64,000 nt of DNA from Oscillatoriaceae cyanobacterium Prado104 (GTDB taxonomy: Bacteria; Cyanobacteriota; Cyanobacteriia; Cyanobacteriales; Microcoleaceae): NCBI GenBank assembly GCA_025454405.1, contig JALOON010000007.1, forward strand, positions 1 to 64,000, given 5' to 3'. Position numbers and translations under genes: made by a program. The notes beneath the pieces are model-generated. The model searched no databases. It had not been told where the DNA came from and worked only from the letters and a program-made list of their open reading frames with translations. Of this stretch, positions 9,651 to 17,750 are shown piece after piece. Every line of letters begins with the position of its first letter. Position 1 is the first letter of the stretch.

Positions 9651-10346
9651 TTACGAAGCCGTTTTGTTGGCGCGACGGCGGCGGGCAGCAACTAAACCTC
9701 CGAAACCGAGAGCTAAACCAGTCATGGTAAACGGTTCGGGAACTGCTTCGGCGCTGACGGTAAAGTCTTGGAAGTCTGCATCGATACCGTTGCCACGATC
9801 GTCGAAGGCAATTGTCGTACCCCCGCCAAACAGGGAGCCAGTAGCATCTGTAAATTGTCCGGCAGCTTGGAACACATTTGTAGTTTCTCTATTCAGTGCG
9901 TCCCACAGCGCGGGGCCTCCAAATACAGCTTGCTGGCTACCCTCAGAACCCGTGTTCAAGCTCGATGTCGAATAAACTGTGCCGTTATCGCTGGAAAGTC
10001 CCAAAGTATAAACTTTATTTGCCAGGAAGGTGAAGGCGACCGAACCCGAACCTAAAACTGTGTTGCCGAGGGTTCCTTTCCATTCGTCTGCACCGCCGTT
10101 GTCTGAGGATTTGGTTTCGGAAAACAAGCTGGCGACTTGAGTAATTGCCGAATCAGTTACTTTATAAATTCCCAAAGATGAAGTGAACGCGCCGTGGGAT
10201 TCTTTGAATTTGAAGGTAACTTCGGTATCTTCGTTGAATTTGATCCCACCAGTGCCGAAGGAAAAAGCTTGGGCTGGGGCTGAAAGACCTAATAAAGCTG
10301 TAGCGGCAGTAGCGGCAGTGATGGCAGATAAAAGTTTGGTGTTCAT
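9651..10346 (-). CDS. PEP-CTERM sorting-domain protein
   Basis: This is an exported protein of 231 aa. It begins with a Sec signal peptide (MNTKLLSA..., hydrophobic core, cleavage expected after APAQA near residue 27) and ends with the exosortase-recognised tail: VPEPFTM near residue 206, a hydrophobic segment and a basic AARRRRANK. The central region is a Ser/Thr/Gly-rich beta-type domain with no catalytic motif. Proteins of this class are trimmed by exosortase and delivered to the outer surface or to exopolysaccharide. There are no clear operon partners. A ~600-bp upstream space separates it from the next gene on the same strand. The specific function is unknown. Confidence 0.9.
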   Translation of the reverse strand: MNTKLLSAITAATAATALLGLSAPAQAFSFGTGGIKFNEDTEVTFKFKESHGAFTSSLGIYKVTDSAITQVASLFSETKSSDNGGADEWKGTLGNTVLGSGSVAFTFLANKVYTLGLSSDNGTVYSTSSLNTGSEGSQQAVFGGPALWDALNRETTNVFQAAGQFTDATGSLFGGGTTIAFDDRGNGIDADFQDFTVSAEAVPEPFTMTGLALGFGGLVAARRRRANKTAS

Positions 10347-10942
10347 GACTTAGGTATGTTTCTTTTTATCTATTTCTACAATTCGATTATCAGGCATCTT
10401 GGCAGGTTTGCTATGGCTCTAGCTGACTTTATACAGACTCTTCATCGAATCTTTACAAAACCTTCACACAATTTGGATACTTTCTAGGCTGGGACATCGC
10501 CCGATCGGACAAATAGGAACTAAAAATTCATGGTGGCCGCTGAAAAGCTTTGCTGTGATAGCATCATAAGATTATTACAATAACTTATAGCTCGGGGATT
10601 TTTGATAGATCTTTTCTTCTATTGTCCCGTTGCTAGTCCAAAATAGTTAACACTTACGCGCAAATACTGTCGTTCGCACGCAAGTTTCCCGTTAGATAAA
10701 TTGACTGTAATTTTTTTACTCGCCTCAATCCGGAACCTCAACCCCTTTACAAAAATTCTGCTGTTAAAATGACCCGATGATGAAATTGCGTTCGAGCGCT
10801 CGATCGACTAAAAAATAAATGGGTATTTAAGCCAGATTTTGGCTCTACTCTCAATTGAGAATACTGATTTTTGGGAGCTAGTAGGGCAACAAACACAACT
10901 TAATTGCTGCCGATCGATCCGTAAAAATGCGCTGTTTTCAAC
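10347..10942. other. 596-bp intergenic space
   Basis: This AT-rich region lies between the start of the PEP-CTERM gene and the end of the molybdopterin oxidoreductase gene. It presumably holds the PEP-CTERM promoter. I see no credible gene, tandem repeat or strong hairpin. Confidence 0.5.
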
Positions 10943-11542
10943 TTAAAACGAGCCGCTGTAGCGTTCCTCTGCCCAAGGTTCGCCGCGTTCGTGGTAGCCG
11001 TTGCGTTCCCAAAAGCCAAGTTTTTGAGATGCTGTAAACTCCAAACCGTTAATCCATTTGGCGCTTTTCCAAGCGTACAAGTGCGGCACTACCAGGCGCA
11101 TCGGACCGCCGTGGTCTGAGGACAGCGGTTCCCCGAAGACTGTGTGGGCGAAAAAGTTTTCTGCTCTCAGGAAGTCGGCGATCGAAATGTTGGTAGTGTA
11201 GCCGCCGTAGCAGTGCTCGACGATGTGCATGGCTTGAGGATCGACTTCGACATAGTTCATGAAGTCCGTGACTTTGACTCCCGTCCACTGCACGTCGAGT
11301 TTTGACCAGCGGGTGACGCAGTGAAAATCGGCGGTAAAGTCGGTTTGGGGCATTGCCTGGAAGTCTGCCCAGGTAAATGTTTTTTCTGTTGCTAGTCCCC
11401 AAACTTTAAATTGCCACCCTTCAATGCTGACTTTGGGTGTATCGCCGTAAGTCAGTACGGGGAAGCCATCGGTGAGGTACTGACCGGGGGGGACGCGATC
11501 GCTGTTTTCTGATTCTGGCTTGCGAAAAAATTTGCCCAGCAT
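10943..11542 (-). CDS. Sulfite oxidase-like molybdopterin-dependent oxidoreductase
   Basis: This 199-aa protein consists almost entirely of an oxidoreductase molybdopterin-binding domain of the sulfite oxidase superfamily. The conserved cysteine expected to ligate molybdenum is C75 in FHCVTRWS. Other family marks are WTGV at about 86-89, GGYTTNI, the DHGGPMRLVVPHLYAWK stretch near 145-160 and KWINGLEF. It lacks the C-terminal dimerisation domain of true sulfite oxidases and has no twin-arginine signal, so it is a small cytoplasmic version; the natural substrate is unknown. It is transcribed alone. The ATG start at 11542 gives a family-like N-terminus (VPPGQYLTDGFPVL). Confidence 0.88.
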   Translation of the reverse strand: MLGKFFRKPESENSDRVPPGQYLTDGFPVLTYGDTPKVSIEGWQFKVWGLATEKTFTWADFQAMPQTDFTADFHCVTRWSKLDVQWTGVKVTDFMNYVEVDPQAMHIVEHCYGGYTTNISIADFLRAENFFAHTVFGEPLSSDHGGPMRLVVPHLYAWKSAKWINGLEFTASQKLGFWERNGYHERGEPWAEERYSGSF

Positions 11543-11930
11543 TGATTGATGCTCTACAAGGACGGATTTTTAAGATCAGTATACCTGATACTGGTACTCG
11601 CGCTACACATGGTGCGATCGCAAATTTTTGAGGACTCATGCCTTGATGTAGTTTGGTTTGACACCAGATCTCCCGTCAAGATCTCTTAGAGAATGAGGCT
11701 TGTGCCTGGGCAACCGAGATTGTTTGTCCGGAATGACTTTTGCTTCTGGCTGTCTATTTTTCCTGCTTGTGAGGGACGACTTTCAAATAGCAAAAAACTG
11801 CGCCACATTACTAAATTCCCTAATCTTTAAGAATATCCTATTCGCTCTTGATTTTTCCAAATTTTCATGTAATGTTACAATATGGAGATCTACAATTGTT
11901 TAGTTAAAAATTTTTAATGGGGTAAAAACC
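11543..11930. other. 388-bp intergenic space between divergent genes
   Basis: This is the shared promoter region of the oxidoreductase (minus) and the small membrane protein (plus). A TACAAT at 11876-11881 is a possible -10 box for the latter, with no good -35 box at normal spacing. A 67-aa frame at 11700-11903 has no protein-like pattern and was not called. Confidence 0.4.
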
Positions 11931-12164
11931 ATGATAGTAAGCTGCTTGATTCCCTTGGTGCTGTGTCTGATTGCCGCAATAATTACAACAGGAACAGACA
12001 GAAGAACGCTGGATGGGATTCCCGGTCCGCTGGCTGCGATCGTGGGAGTCGGTTGTTTGATTTGGTTTGTGGCGGCTTGTCCTTGGCCGGTGAAACTCGC
12101 TCTGGTGGTGGTAGTGTTGGTTTTAGGCAAACAATTCCTGCAAAATATCTTGAAACTGGGATAA
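11931..12164 (+). CDS. Small two-helix membrane protein
   Basis: The 77 residues form a clear membrane pattern. A hydrophobic segment at about 2-18 is followed by a charged loop (TGTDRRTLDGIPG), a second hydrophobic segment at about 33-49 and a third at about 54-66. GGGGT precedes the ATG at 11931 by several bases, a plausible ribosome binding site. No family was recognised. A frame-shifted overlapping frame starting at 11963 is rich in R, S and G and looks like a shadow. It may be a cyanobacterial small membrane protein of unknown role; its neighbours (molybdopterin enzyme, KtrAB) give no firm hint. Confidence 0.55.
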   Translation: MIVSCLIPLVLCLIAAIITTGTDRRTLDGIPGPLAAIVGVGCLIWFVAACPWPVKLALVVVVLVLGKQFLQNILKLG

Positions 12165-12322
12165 TTTTGCCTCAATGGCGCTGCTAGATTTGTAGGAGCG
12201 CGATCGTCGGGTGCTGCTACTTTTCTGTGGAAATTCTGGGGAAAATTTTTGAGGTTTGTCTGCCTGTATCTCCAGTAGGGGTCGCCGCGACTTAAGCAAC
12301 CCCAGTATTGTTAAATTGCCAA

Positions 12323-13018
12323 TTAAATTGGCAAGCGATTGATATCTTTATTAGAACCAATTACCACCATCGCCTCGCCCTTTCTCAAGCGTTCGTTTGG
12401 CTGCGGATTGATCTCAAATTTGTCGGCGCGACCGACTGCAATCAAGGTTAAACCGTACCTGCGTCGGAGATCCAAATCTGCGATAGTTTTGCCATCAAAC
12501 TTTTCAGGAACGAACAACTCAACAATGCTGTGATCCGGGTCGAGGTCAAAACGTTCTAAAATGCTGGGTTTTGTGAGGCTGCGGGCTAAAGAACAGCCCA
12601 TTTCTCGTTCGGGAAAAACGACTCGATCGGCCCCAACTTTTTTCAATAGTTTTAAGTGAGTTTCTGAAGAAGCTTTGGCTATGACATTAGTTACTCCGCC
12701 TTCCTTAAGATTGAGGGTAGTAGTAATGCTTTCCGCTAGGTAATTGCCGATCGCGACAATCACCGTATCAAATTCAAATATCCCGGCTTCCGCAAGGGCG
12801 CTAGGTTCAGTAGAATCCAACTGCAAAACATGAGCCGCAATGCGATCGCTCAAAGCTTGAGTTACTTTTTTTTCATCGGTATCAACCCCGAGAACTTCGT
12901 AACCCAAACCGTGCAAAGTCGAACAAACTGCTTTGCCGAAACGTCCCAGACCAATCACTGCAAATTGTTTGTTTGTGGCTTGCAAATTGCTAAACAAGTT
13001 TAAAGATGACAGGTTCAC
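12323..13018 (-). CDS. ktrA: KtrA/TrkA-type K+ uptake regulatory subunit (RCK domains)
   Basis: This cytoplasmic gating ring subunit of a Ktr potassium transporter binds nucleotide through an N-terminal RCK Rossmann fold: GLGRFG at residues 23-28 and the acidic end of strand 2 in GVDTDEK near 44-50. A TrkA-C domain occupies about 150-231 (VPEKFDGKTI..., LRRRYGLTLIAV..., GEAMVVIGS). The length of 231 aa is normal for KtrA. It lies downstream of ktrB on the same strand with a 139-bp gap, so the two probably form a ktrBA operon; the gene order supports a functional KtrB-KtrA complex for osmotic K+ uptake. Confidence 0.92.
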   Translation of the reverse strand: MNLSSLNLFSNLQATNKQFAVIGLGRFGKAVCSTLHGLGYEVLGVDTDEKKVTQALSDRIAAHVLQLDSTEPSALAEAGIFEFDTVIVAIGNYLAESITTTLNLKEGGVTNVIAKASSETHLKLLKKVGADRVVFPEREMGCSLARSLTKPSILERFDLDPDHSIVELFVPEKFDGKTIADLDLRRRYGLTLIAVGRADKFEINPQPNERLRKGEAMVVIGSNKDINRLPI

Positions 13019-13157
13019 TAAATATCCAGCGCTTCAGGTCTTGCTTTTCCAATTTTAGCAGAGACAGCGCCGCCTCCTTGTTGATTTTTTGGTAAGTTGT
13101 CAAAGTTGATTTGGGTTGCCACCCATTGTTTAGATTAACAGCAACTGGCAGTTTTTT

Positions 13158-14492
13158 TTATCCCACTAACAAACTTTCTTCAGCATACTTAAAAGGTCTG
13201 GGTTTGGGGTCGCCAACAGCAGCACTCATCAGCAGCAGGACGCCTACCCGACCTATATACATAGTAGCAATTAAAACCAGTTTGCCGATCGCGGAAATCT
13301 GGGCTGTAATTCCTGTAGAAAGACCTACGGTAGCAAAAGCTGAAACTGCTTCAAACAGGACTTTGATAAATTCTAGTTCGGGATTAGCAAGCTCAATTAA
13401 TGTTGCAGATCCGAAGGCGACTAACAGGGAACCAAAGAATACGCTAATGGTTTTCAAAATCAATGCTAGGGGAATTTGACGCTGGTAGCACTGTACTTGT
13501 TCTTGACCTTCGAGAACTGCTGCGGTACAGGAAAACAAAATCCGAAAAGTTGTGGTTTTGATGCCGCCGCCCGTACTGCCGGGACTGGCACCAATAAACA
13601 TCAGGGCGATCGTCATAAATAGCGATGCTTGACTCATTTTGCCGATGTCAATTGTATTGAATCCTGCGGTGCGGGGAGTAACAGATTGAAACCAAGCTGC
13701 CATCAATTTTTGCGGAAAACTTAGAGCACCGAAAGTTGCTGGGTTGTCGTATTCCAGCACCAAAAATAGTAGCATTCCCAAAATTAAAAGAACGATCGTT
13801 GTACTGGTAACGACTTTGAAATTTAGGGAAAAGACCGTGCAGATCTGGCTGTTTCTGAAGCGATCGCGCAGCCACAAATACATTTCCATTATTACTTGAT
13901 ATCCGATTCCCCCAAATACGATCAAACTTGTAATTGTGAAGTTAACTACTGGCGAATTGACGTAGCGAATTAAACTATCTGAATAGAGGCTAAACCCTGC
14001 ATTATTAAACCCATTAATGCTGTGAAAAATAGCAGACCACAGGCCGTCTCTAAATCCGAATTCTGGCACAAAAACTAACATCAGCAAAAACACTCCAGTT
14101 AATTCAAACAAAACTGTTGTTGCTAGAATTGACTGCACGAGCTGCACTACTCCTGCCAACCCGGATTTATCGAGAGATTGTTGGAGGGCAATTTTGTCTT
14201 TTAAGCCAAAGCGACGGCCTAATAACAGCAACAAGAAAGTTGTGGCTGTCATGTAGCCCAAGCCTCCTATTTGTACCAGTAAAACCAAGCACAGTTGGCC
14301 CCAAAAAGAGTAATATTTTCCGACATCTACAACTGACAAGCCTGTAACGCAAACAGCGGAAGTAGAGGTAAATAGTGCTGTTACCGGATCGCTCCAAGTC
14401 CCATCACTTATGGAAAAGGGCATCATCAGTAATAGCGCACCTACAGTAATGACGGCAAGAAATCCCAAACAAATAGTTCTGGAAACAGTCAT
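13158..14492 (-). CDS. ktrB: KtrB/TrkH-type K+ transporter, membrane subunit
   Basis: This polytopic K+ channel-like transporter has 444 aa. The four membrane-pore-membrane repeats are recognisable from their selectivity-filter-like glycine motifs: TSAVCVTGLS (first), SINGFNNAGFSL (second), VTPRTAGFNT (third) and ATVGLSTG (fourth). The loop GASPGSTGGGIKTTTF, typical of KtrB/NtpJ, lies after the third filter. The protein works with the KtrA ring encoded just downstream. The upstream region is a long repeat field, so no promoter could be picked out. Confidence 0.93.
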   Translation of the reverse strand: MTVSRTICLGFLAVITVGALLLMMPFSISDGTWSDPVTALFTSTSAVCVTGLSVVDVGKYYSFWGQLCLVLLVQIGGLGYMTATTFLLLLLGRRFGLKDKIALQQSLDKSGLAGVVQLVQSILATTVLFELTGVFLLMLVFVPEFGFRDGLWSAIFHSINGFNNAGFSLYSDSLIRYVNSPVVNFTITSLIVFGGIGYQVIMEMYLWLRDRFRNSQICTVFSLNFKVVTSTTIVLLILGMLLFLVLEYDNPATFGALSFPQKLMAAWFQSVTPRTAGFNTIDIGKMSQASLFMTIALMFIGASPGSTGGGIKTTTFRILFSCTAAVLEGQEQVQCYQRQIPLALILKTISVFFGSLLVAFGSATLIELANPELEFIKVLFEAVSAFATVGLSTGITAQISAIGKLVLIATMYIGRVGVLLLMSAAVGDPKPRPFKYAEESLLVG

Positions 14493-14994
14493 GCGATTTT
14501 AGATTTTAGATTTTGGATTTTAGATTGTTTCGATTGGGGAATTGAGGAATTGGGGGATTTTCGATCGTGCGATTTTAGATTTTAGATTTTGGATTTTAGA
14601 TTGTTTCGATTGGGGAATTGAGGAATTGGGGGATTTTCGATTTTCGATCGTGCGATTTTAGATTTTAGATTTTGGATTTTAGATTGTTTCGATTGGGGAA
14701 TTGAGGAATTGGGGGATTTTCGATTTTCGATTGTCGATTTTCGAGTGGGAAATTGGGGGATTGTCGATTGTCGATTGTCGATTGGGGGATTGGAGGATTG
14801 GGGATTGGGGATTTGAGAGGGATTTGAAATCGATTTATCGATTTGGGATTGGCGATCGGTGACAGCGATCGGAAAAAGCGTTAAAATTCCTTGTAATTTG
14901 TACTAGCATCTGTTGGCGGGCAACTTTCCACTGCCAACTGTCAACTGTCAACTGTCAACTGTCAACTGTCAACTGTCAACTGTCAACTGTTTAG
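14493..14994. repeat. Intergenic tandem repeats: ~76-83 bp units, then CAACTGT heptamers
   Basis: Three copies of a long unit begin at 14493, 14569 and 14652; each contains GATTTTAGATTTT, TTGTTTCGATTGGGG and AATTGAGGAATTGGGG. Copies 2 and 3 carry an extra TTTTCGA. Degraded copies continue to about 14850. From 14936 to 14993 the heptamer CAACTGT repeats about eight times and runs right up to the ATG of the next gene, so that gene has no normal ribosome binding site. Confidence 0.85.
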
Positions 14995-15948
14995 ATGACC
15001 CCAACACTTTATCAGCAAATTCAGCAATTTTACGACGCTTCCAGCGGTTTGTGGGAACAGGTGTGGGGCGAACACATGCACCACGGTTACTACGGCCCGA
15101 ATGGTAATTTGAAAAAAGACCGCCGCCAGGCTCAAATAGATTTGATAGAAGAAATGCTGGCTTGGGCTGGGCTGCCCTCAGAGAAAGGGTTCTCGGCACC
15201 TTACCGCATCCTTGATGTCGGCTGCGGGATTGGCGGCAGCACTCTGTATTTAACCGAAAAGTTCGGTTCGATTTTGGGAAATAATTTGTCGGATGAAAGG
15301 GTCGATCGCGATTCTACCCGATCGGGAGGACGATCGAATCAAACGGGCGATCGGGTTGAATCTGTGGGGATTACTCTGAGCCCCGTGCAGGCAAACCGGG
15401 CAACAGAACGCGCTAAAATTGCTGGGATGGCAAGCAATGTTAACTTTTTGGTGGCAGATGCTCTGAATTTGCCTTTTGCTGATGAGTCTTTTGACCTAGT
15501 TTGGTCGCTGGAAAGCGGCGAACACATGCCGGATAAAATTAAGTTTTTGCAGGAATGCTGTCGCGTGCTCAAGCCGGGCGGAACTTTGATTTTAGCGACT
15601 TGGTGTCACCGCCCCCTGGGACTGGAGGCGGGAGAATTGACAGATGAAGAGAGAAAAGAGTTGGCAGAAATTTACCGAGTTTATGCTTTGCCTTACGTGA
15701 TTTCTTTGCCGGAATATGCGGACATTGCCCGCAGTTTGCCGTTTGCAACTGTTCGCACTGCTGATTGGTCGAAAGCTGTCGCTCCTTTTTGGGATGTTGT
15801 GATTGATTCGGCTCTTAATCCTAGCGCGATTTGGGGTTTGCTGACTAGCGGTTGGACGACGGTTCAAGCTGCTCTTTCTCTGGGATTGATGAGCCGGGGA
15901 TATGCAAGCGGATTGATTCGTTTTGGATTGATTTGTGCTGTGAAATGA
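14995..15948 (+). CDS. Gamma-tocopherol methyltransferase-type SAM methyltransferase
   Basis: This enzyme is expected to methylate gamma-tocopherol to alpha-tocopherol with S-adenosylmethionine. The N-terminal LYQQIQQFYDASSGLWE and EHMHHGYYG, motif I ILDVGCGIGGS (from I72), GITLSPVQ, the WSLESGEHMPDK block and the PGGTLILATWCHRP block all match the cyanobacterial slr0089 type better than the MPBQ methyltransferase type (sll0418). The 317 aa lack the N-terminal membrane helix of some homologues. The protein carries an unusual ~32-residue insertion (15267-15362, rich in R, S, G, D and CGATCG-type sites) in the loop before GITLSP. The next gene is homogentisate phytyltransferase, the committed step of the same pathway. 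The ATG directly follows a heptamer repeat, so translation initiation is atypical. Confidence 0.85.
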   Translation: MTPTLYQQIQQFYDASSGLWEQVWGEHMHHGYYGPNGNLKKDRRQAQIDLIEEMLAWAGLPSEKGFSAPYRILDVGCGIGGSTLYLTEKFGSILGNNLSDERVDRDSTRSGGRSNQTGDRVESVGITLSPVQANRATERAKIAGMASNVNFLVADALNLPFADESFDLVWSLESGEHMPDKIKFLQECCRVLKPGGTLILATWCHRPLGLEAGELTDEERKELAEIYRVYALPYVISLPEYADIARSLPFATVRTADWSKAVAPFWDVVIDSALNPSAIWGLLTSGWTTVQAALSLGLMSRGYASGLIRFGLICAVK

Positions 15949-16244
15949 AGGAAGAATGAGGAGTTTTGAGTTTTGAGTTGTTCGGGAGTTTTGAGTTTTG
16001 AGTTTTGAGTTTTGAGTTGAAAGAGAGTTTTGAGTTTTGAGTTGAAAGAGAGTTTTGAGGGAGTTTTGAGTCACCAGTTGAGAGTAGAGAGTTGAGAGTT
16101 GTCAATTGTCAGAAGGAGGGAAGAAGGAAGAGGAGAGAAAAAAGCAAAAACCATTGAATCTCAAAAATCAAAAATTTCAAATTTCAAATCGCACAATCTA
16201 TCAATCTAAAATCTAAAATCTAAAATCTAAAATGAGATGGGTGT
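15949..16244. repeat. TTTTGAG heptamer block and ATCTAAA repeats
   Basis: At 15958-16070 the spacer is made of GTTTTGAG-type units, followed by GAAGGAGGGAAGAAGGAAG and, at 16150-16236, CAAAAATTTCAAATTTC and AATCTAAAATCTAAA runs ending just before the next ATG. Confidence 0.75.
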
Positions 16245-17237
16245 ATGAGCAACAATGATTTTATTGGCAAGTCGGCGATCGATAATAAACCCTTCCTGCG
16301 GTGGCTGAGGGCGTTTTGGGAGTTTTCGCGACCTCATACTATTATCGGTACTAGCTTGAGCGTGCTGGCTTTGTACTCGATCGCCCAAAGCATTCGCCTG
16401 TTTCCCATTCCGGTTGTTTTGCCCCTGGTTTTTGCCTGGTTGGCTTGCATCGGTGGCAATATTTATATCGTCGGTTTGAATCAGTTGGAAGATGTGGAAA
16501 TCGATAAAATTAACAAGCCTTATTTGCCCCTAGCTTCGGGTGAATTTTCCCGAAAAACCGGAGAAATAATTGTAGTAGCAAGCGCCATTATAGCATTATT
16601 GACTGCTGTTTGGCAAGGACCTTTTTTGCTGGCTACAGTAGGGATTAGTGTGGCGATCGGAACTGCTTATTCTCTGCCGCCAATTCGGCTGAAACGCTTT
16701 CCTTTTTGGGCGGCGCTGTGCATTTTTACAGTGCGGGGCGCTATAGTAAATTTAGGGCTGTTCCTGCATTTTAATTGGGTGTTGGGTTTGGGCAGGGCGA
16801 AAAGCGTTTTTTCGGGCTGGAATTTGCATAGTTTGTCTCTTGCTGTTCCTGCTGAAGTTTGGGTGCTAACGGCATTTGTGATTGTGTTTACGTTTGCGAT
16901 CGCCATTTTTAAAGATATCCCCGACATGGAAGGCGACAAGCAATACAATATTACTACTTTTACTATTAAACTTGGCAAACAAGCAGTGTTCGATTTATCT
17001 TGCTGGGTGCTGACTGTTTGCTATCTGGGCATGAGTTTGGCTGGGTTGTTGGTATTGCCAACTGTGAATTTAGGATTTCTGGCAGCTACTCATTTAGCGG
17101 CTTTGGGTTTGATGTGGTTTTGGAGCGCAAAAGTCGATTTGGAAGATAAAATAGAGATAGCGGAATTTTATCAGTTTATTTGGAAGTTGTTTTTCTTAGA
17201 GTACATAATTTTCCCGGCGGCTTGTTGGTTGGGATAA
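16245..17237 (+). CDS. hpt: Homogentisate phytyltransferase (tocopherol biosynthesis)
   Basis: This membrane prenyltransferase of the UbiA family condenses homogentisate with phytyl diphosphate, the first committed step to tocopherols. The first Asp-rich motif is NQLEDVEID (79-87), followed by KINKPYLPLASGEF; the second is KDIPDMEGD (about 223-231). GTAYSLPPIRLKRFP and the C-terminal FYQFIWKLFFLEY match the cyanobacterial slr1736 type. About eight to nine membrane helices are predicted in 330 aa; homologues are about 310, so the N-terminus (MSNNDFIGKSAIDN) is slightly long. The upstream gene is the last enzyme of the same pathway, separated by a repeat spacer, so co-transcription is possible but not shown. 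Confidence 0.93.
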   Translation: MSNNDFIGKSAIDNKPFLRWLRAFWEFSRPHTIIGTSLSVLALYSIAQSIRLFPIPVVLPLVFAWLACIGGNIYIVGLNQLEDVEIDKINKPYLPLASGEFSRKTGEIIVVASAIIALLTAVWQGPFLLATVGISVAIGTAYSLPPIRLKRFPFWAALCIFTVRGAIVNLGLFLHFNWVLGLGRAKSVFSGWNLHSLSLAVPAEVWVLTAFVIVFTFAIAIFKDIPDMEGDKQYNITTFTIKLGKQAVFDLSCWVLTVCYLGMSLAGLLVLPTVNLGFLAATHLAALGLMWFWSAKVDLEDKIEIAEFYQFIWKLFFLEYIIFPAACWLG

Positions 17238-17750
17238 AAGAATTAGTCATTAGTCAAACGATTTTCGATTTTGGATTTTCGATTTTGGATTTTCGATTGA
17301 AGATTGAGGATTGTCATTAGTCAAACGATTTTCGATTTTCGATTTTCGATTGAAGATTTAAGCGATCGAACTTTAATTGTTGTAGGGGCGAGGAAAGCCA
17401 ATGTCTCCAATACAAGTCCGCAATCTCAAAACTCGCTCCGCCTGAGATATAATAAGCAATAGATAGGAGAGCGTGTAAGAAGTCGAAATCCAGCAACTAC
17501 CAAGATGGTAAGTAAAAATGGTAAGTAAAAATGGTAAGTAATTGTTTGACAACTGAAAAATATGCGCTCGATTGCTTGTTTCTTGGCTCCAAATAATTAT
17601 AGCAACCGCCCGATCGGTATTGACATAAATCACCTCATAAATAGAACCGCAAACCTTCACTTCACAAACAGTTCGATAAATAACTGTCTTTAACTCAAAA
17701 CTCAAAACTCAAAACTCAAAACTCCTTACCAACTGTCAACTGCTATCACT
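17238..17750. repeat. Intergenic repeats, no clear gene
   Basis: GATTTTCGATTTTGG-type repeats lie at 17262-17357, three copies of ATGGTAAGTAAAA at about 17504-17540, and a CTCAAAA heptamer run at 17692-17727 just before the giant gene. A 110-aa frame on the minus strand (17373-17705) begins within that run and has no recognisable pattern. Confidence 0.6.

Noticed and set aside
11700..11903. 67-aa open frame upstream of the small membrane protein
   Set aside because: No ribosome binding site, mixed composition, and it covers the likely promoter.
17373..17705. 110-aa open frame on the minus strand between the phytyltransferase and giant genes
   Set aside because: Its first codons are a CTCAAAA heptamer run and the rest has no family-like pattern or ribosome binding site.
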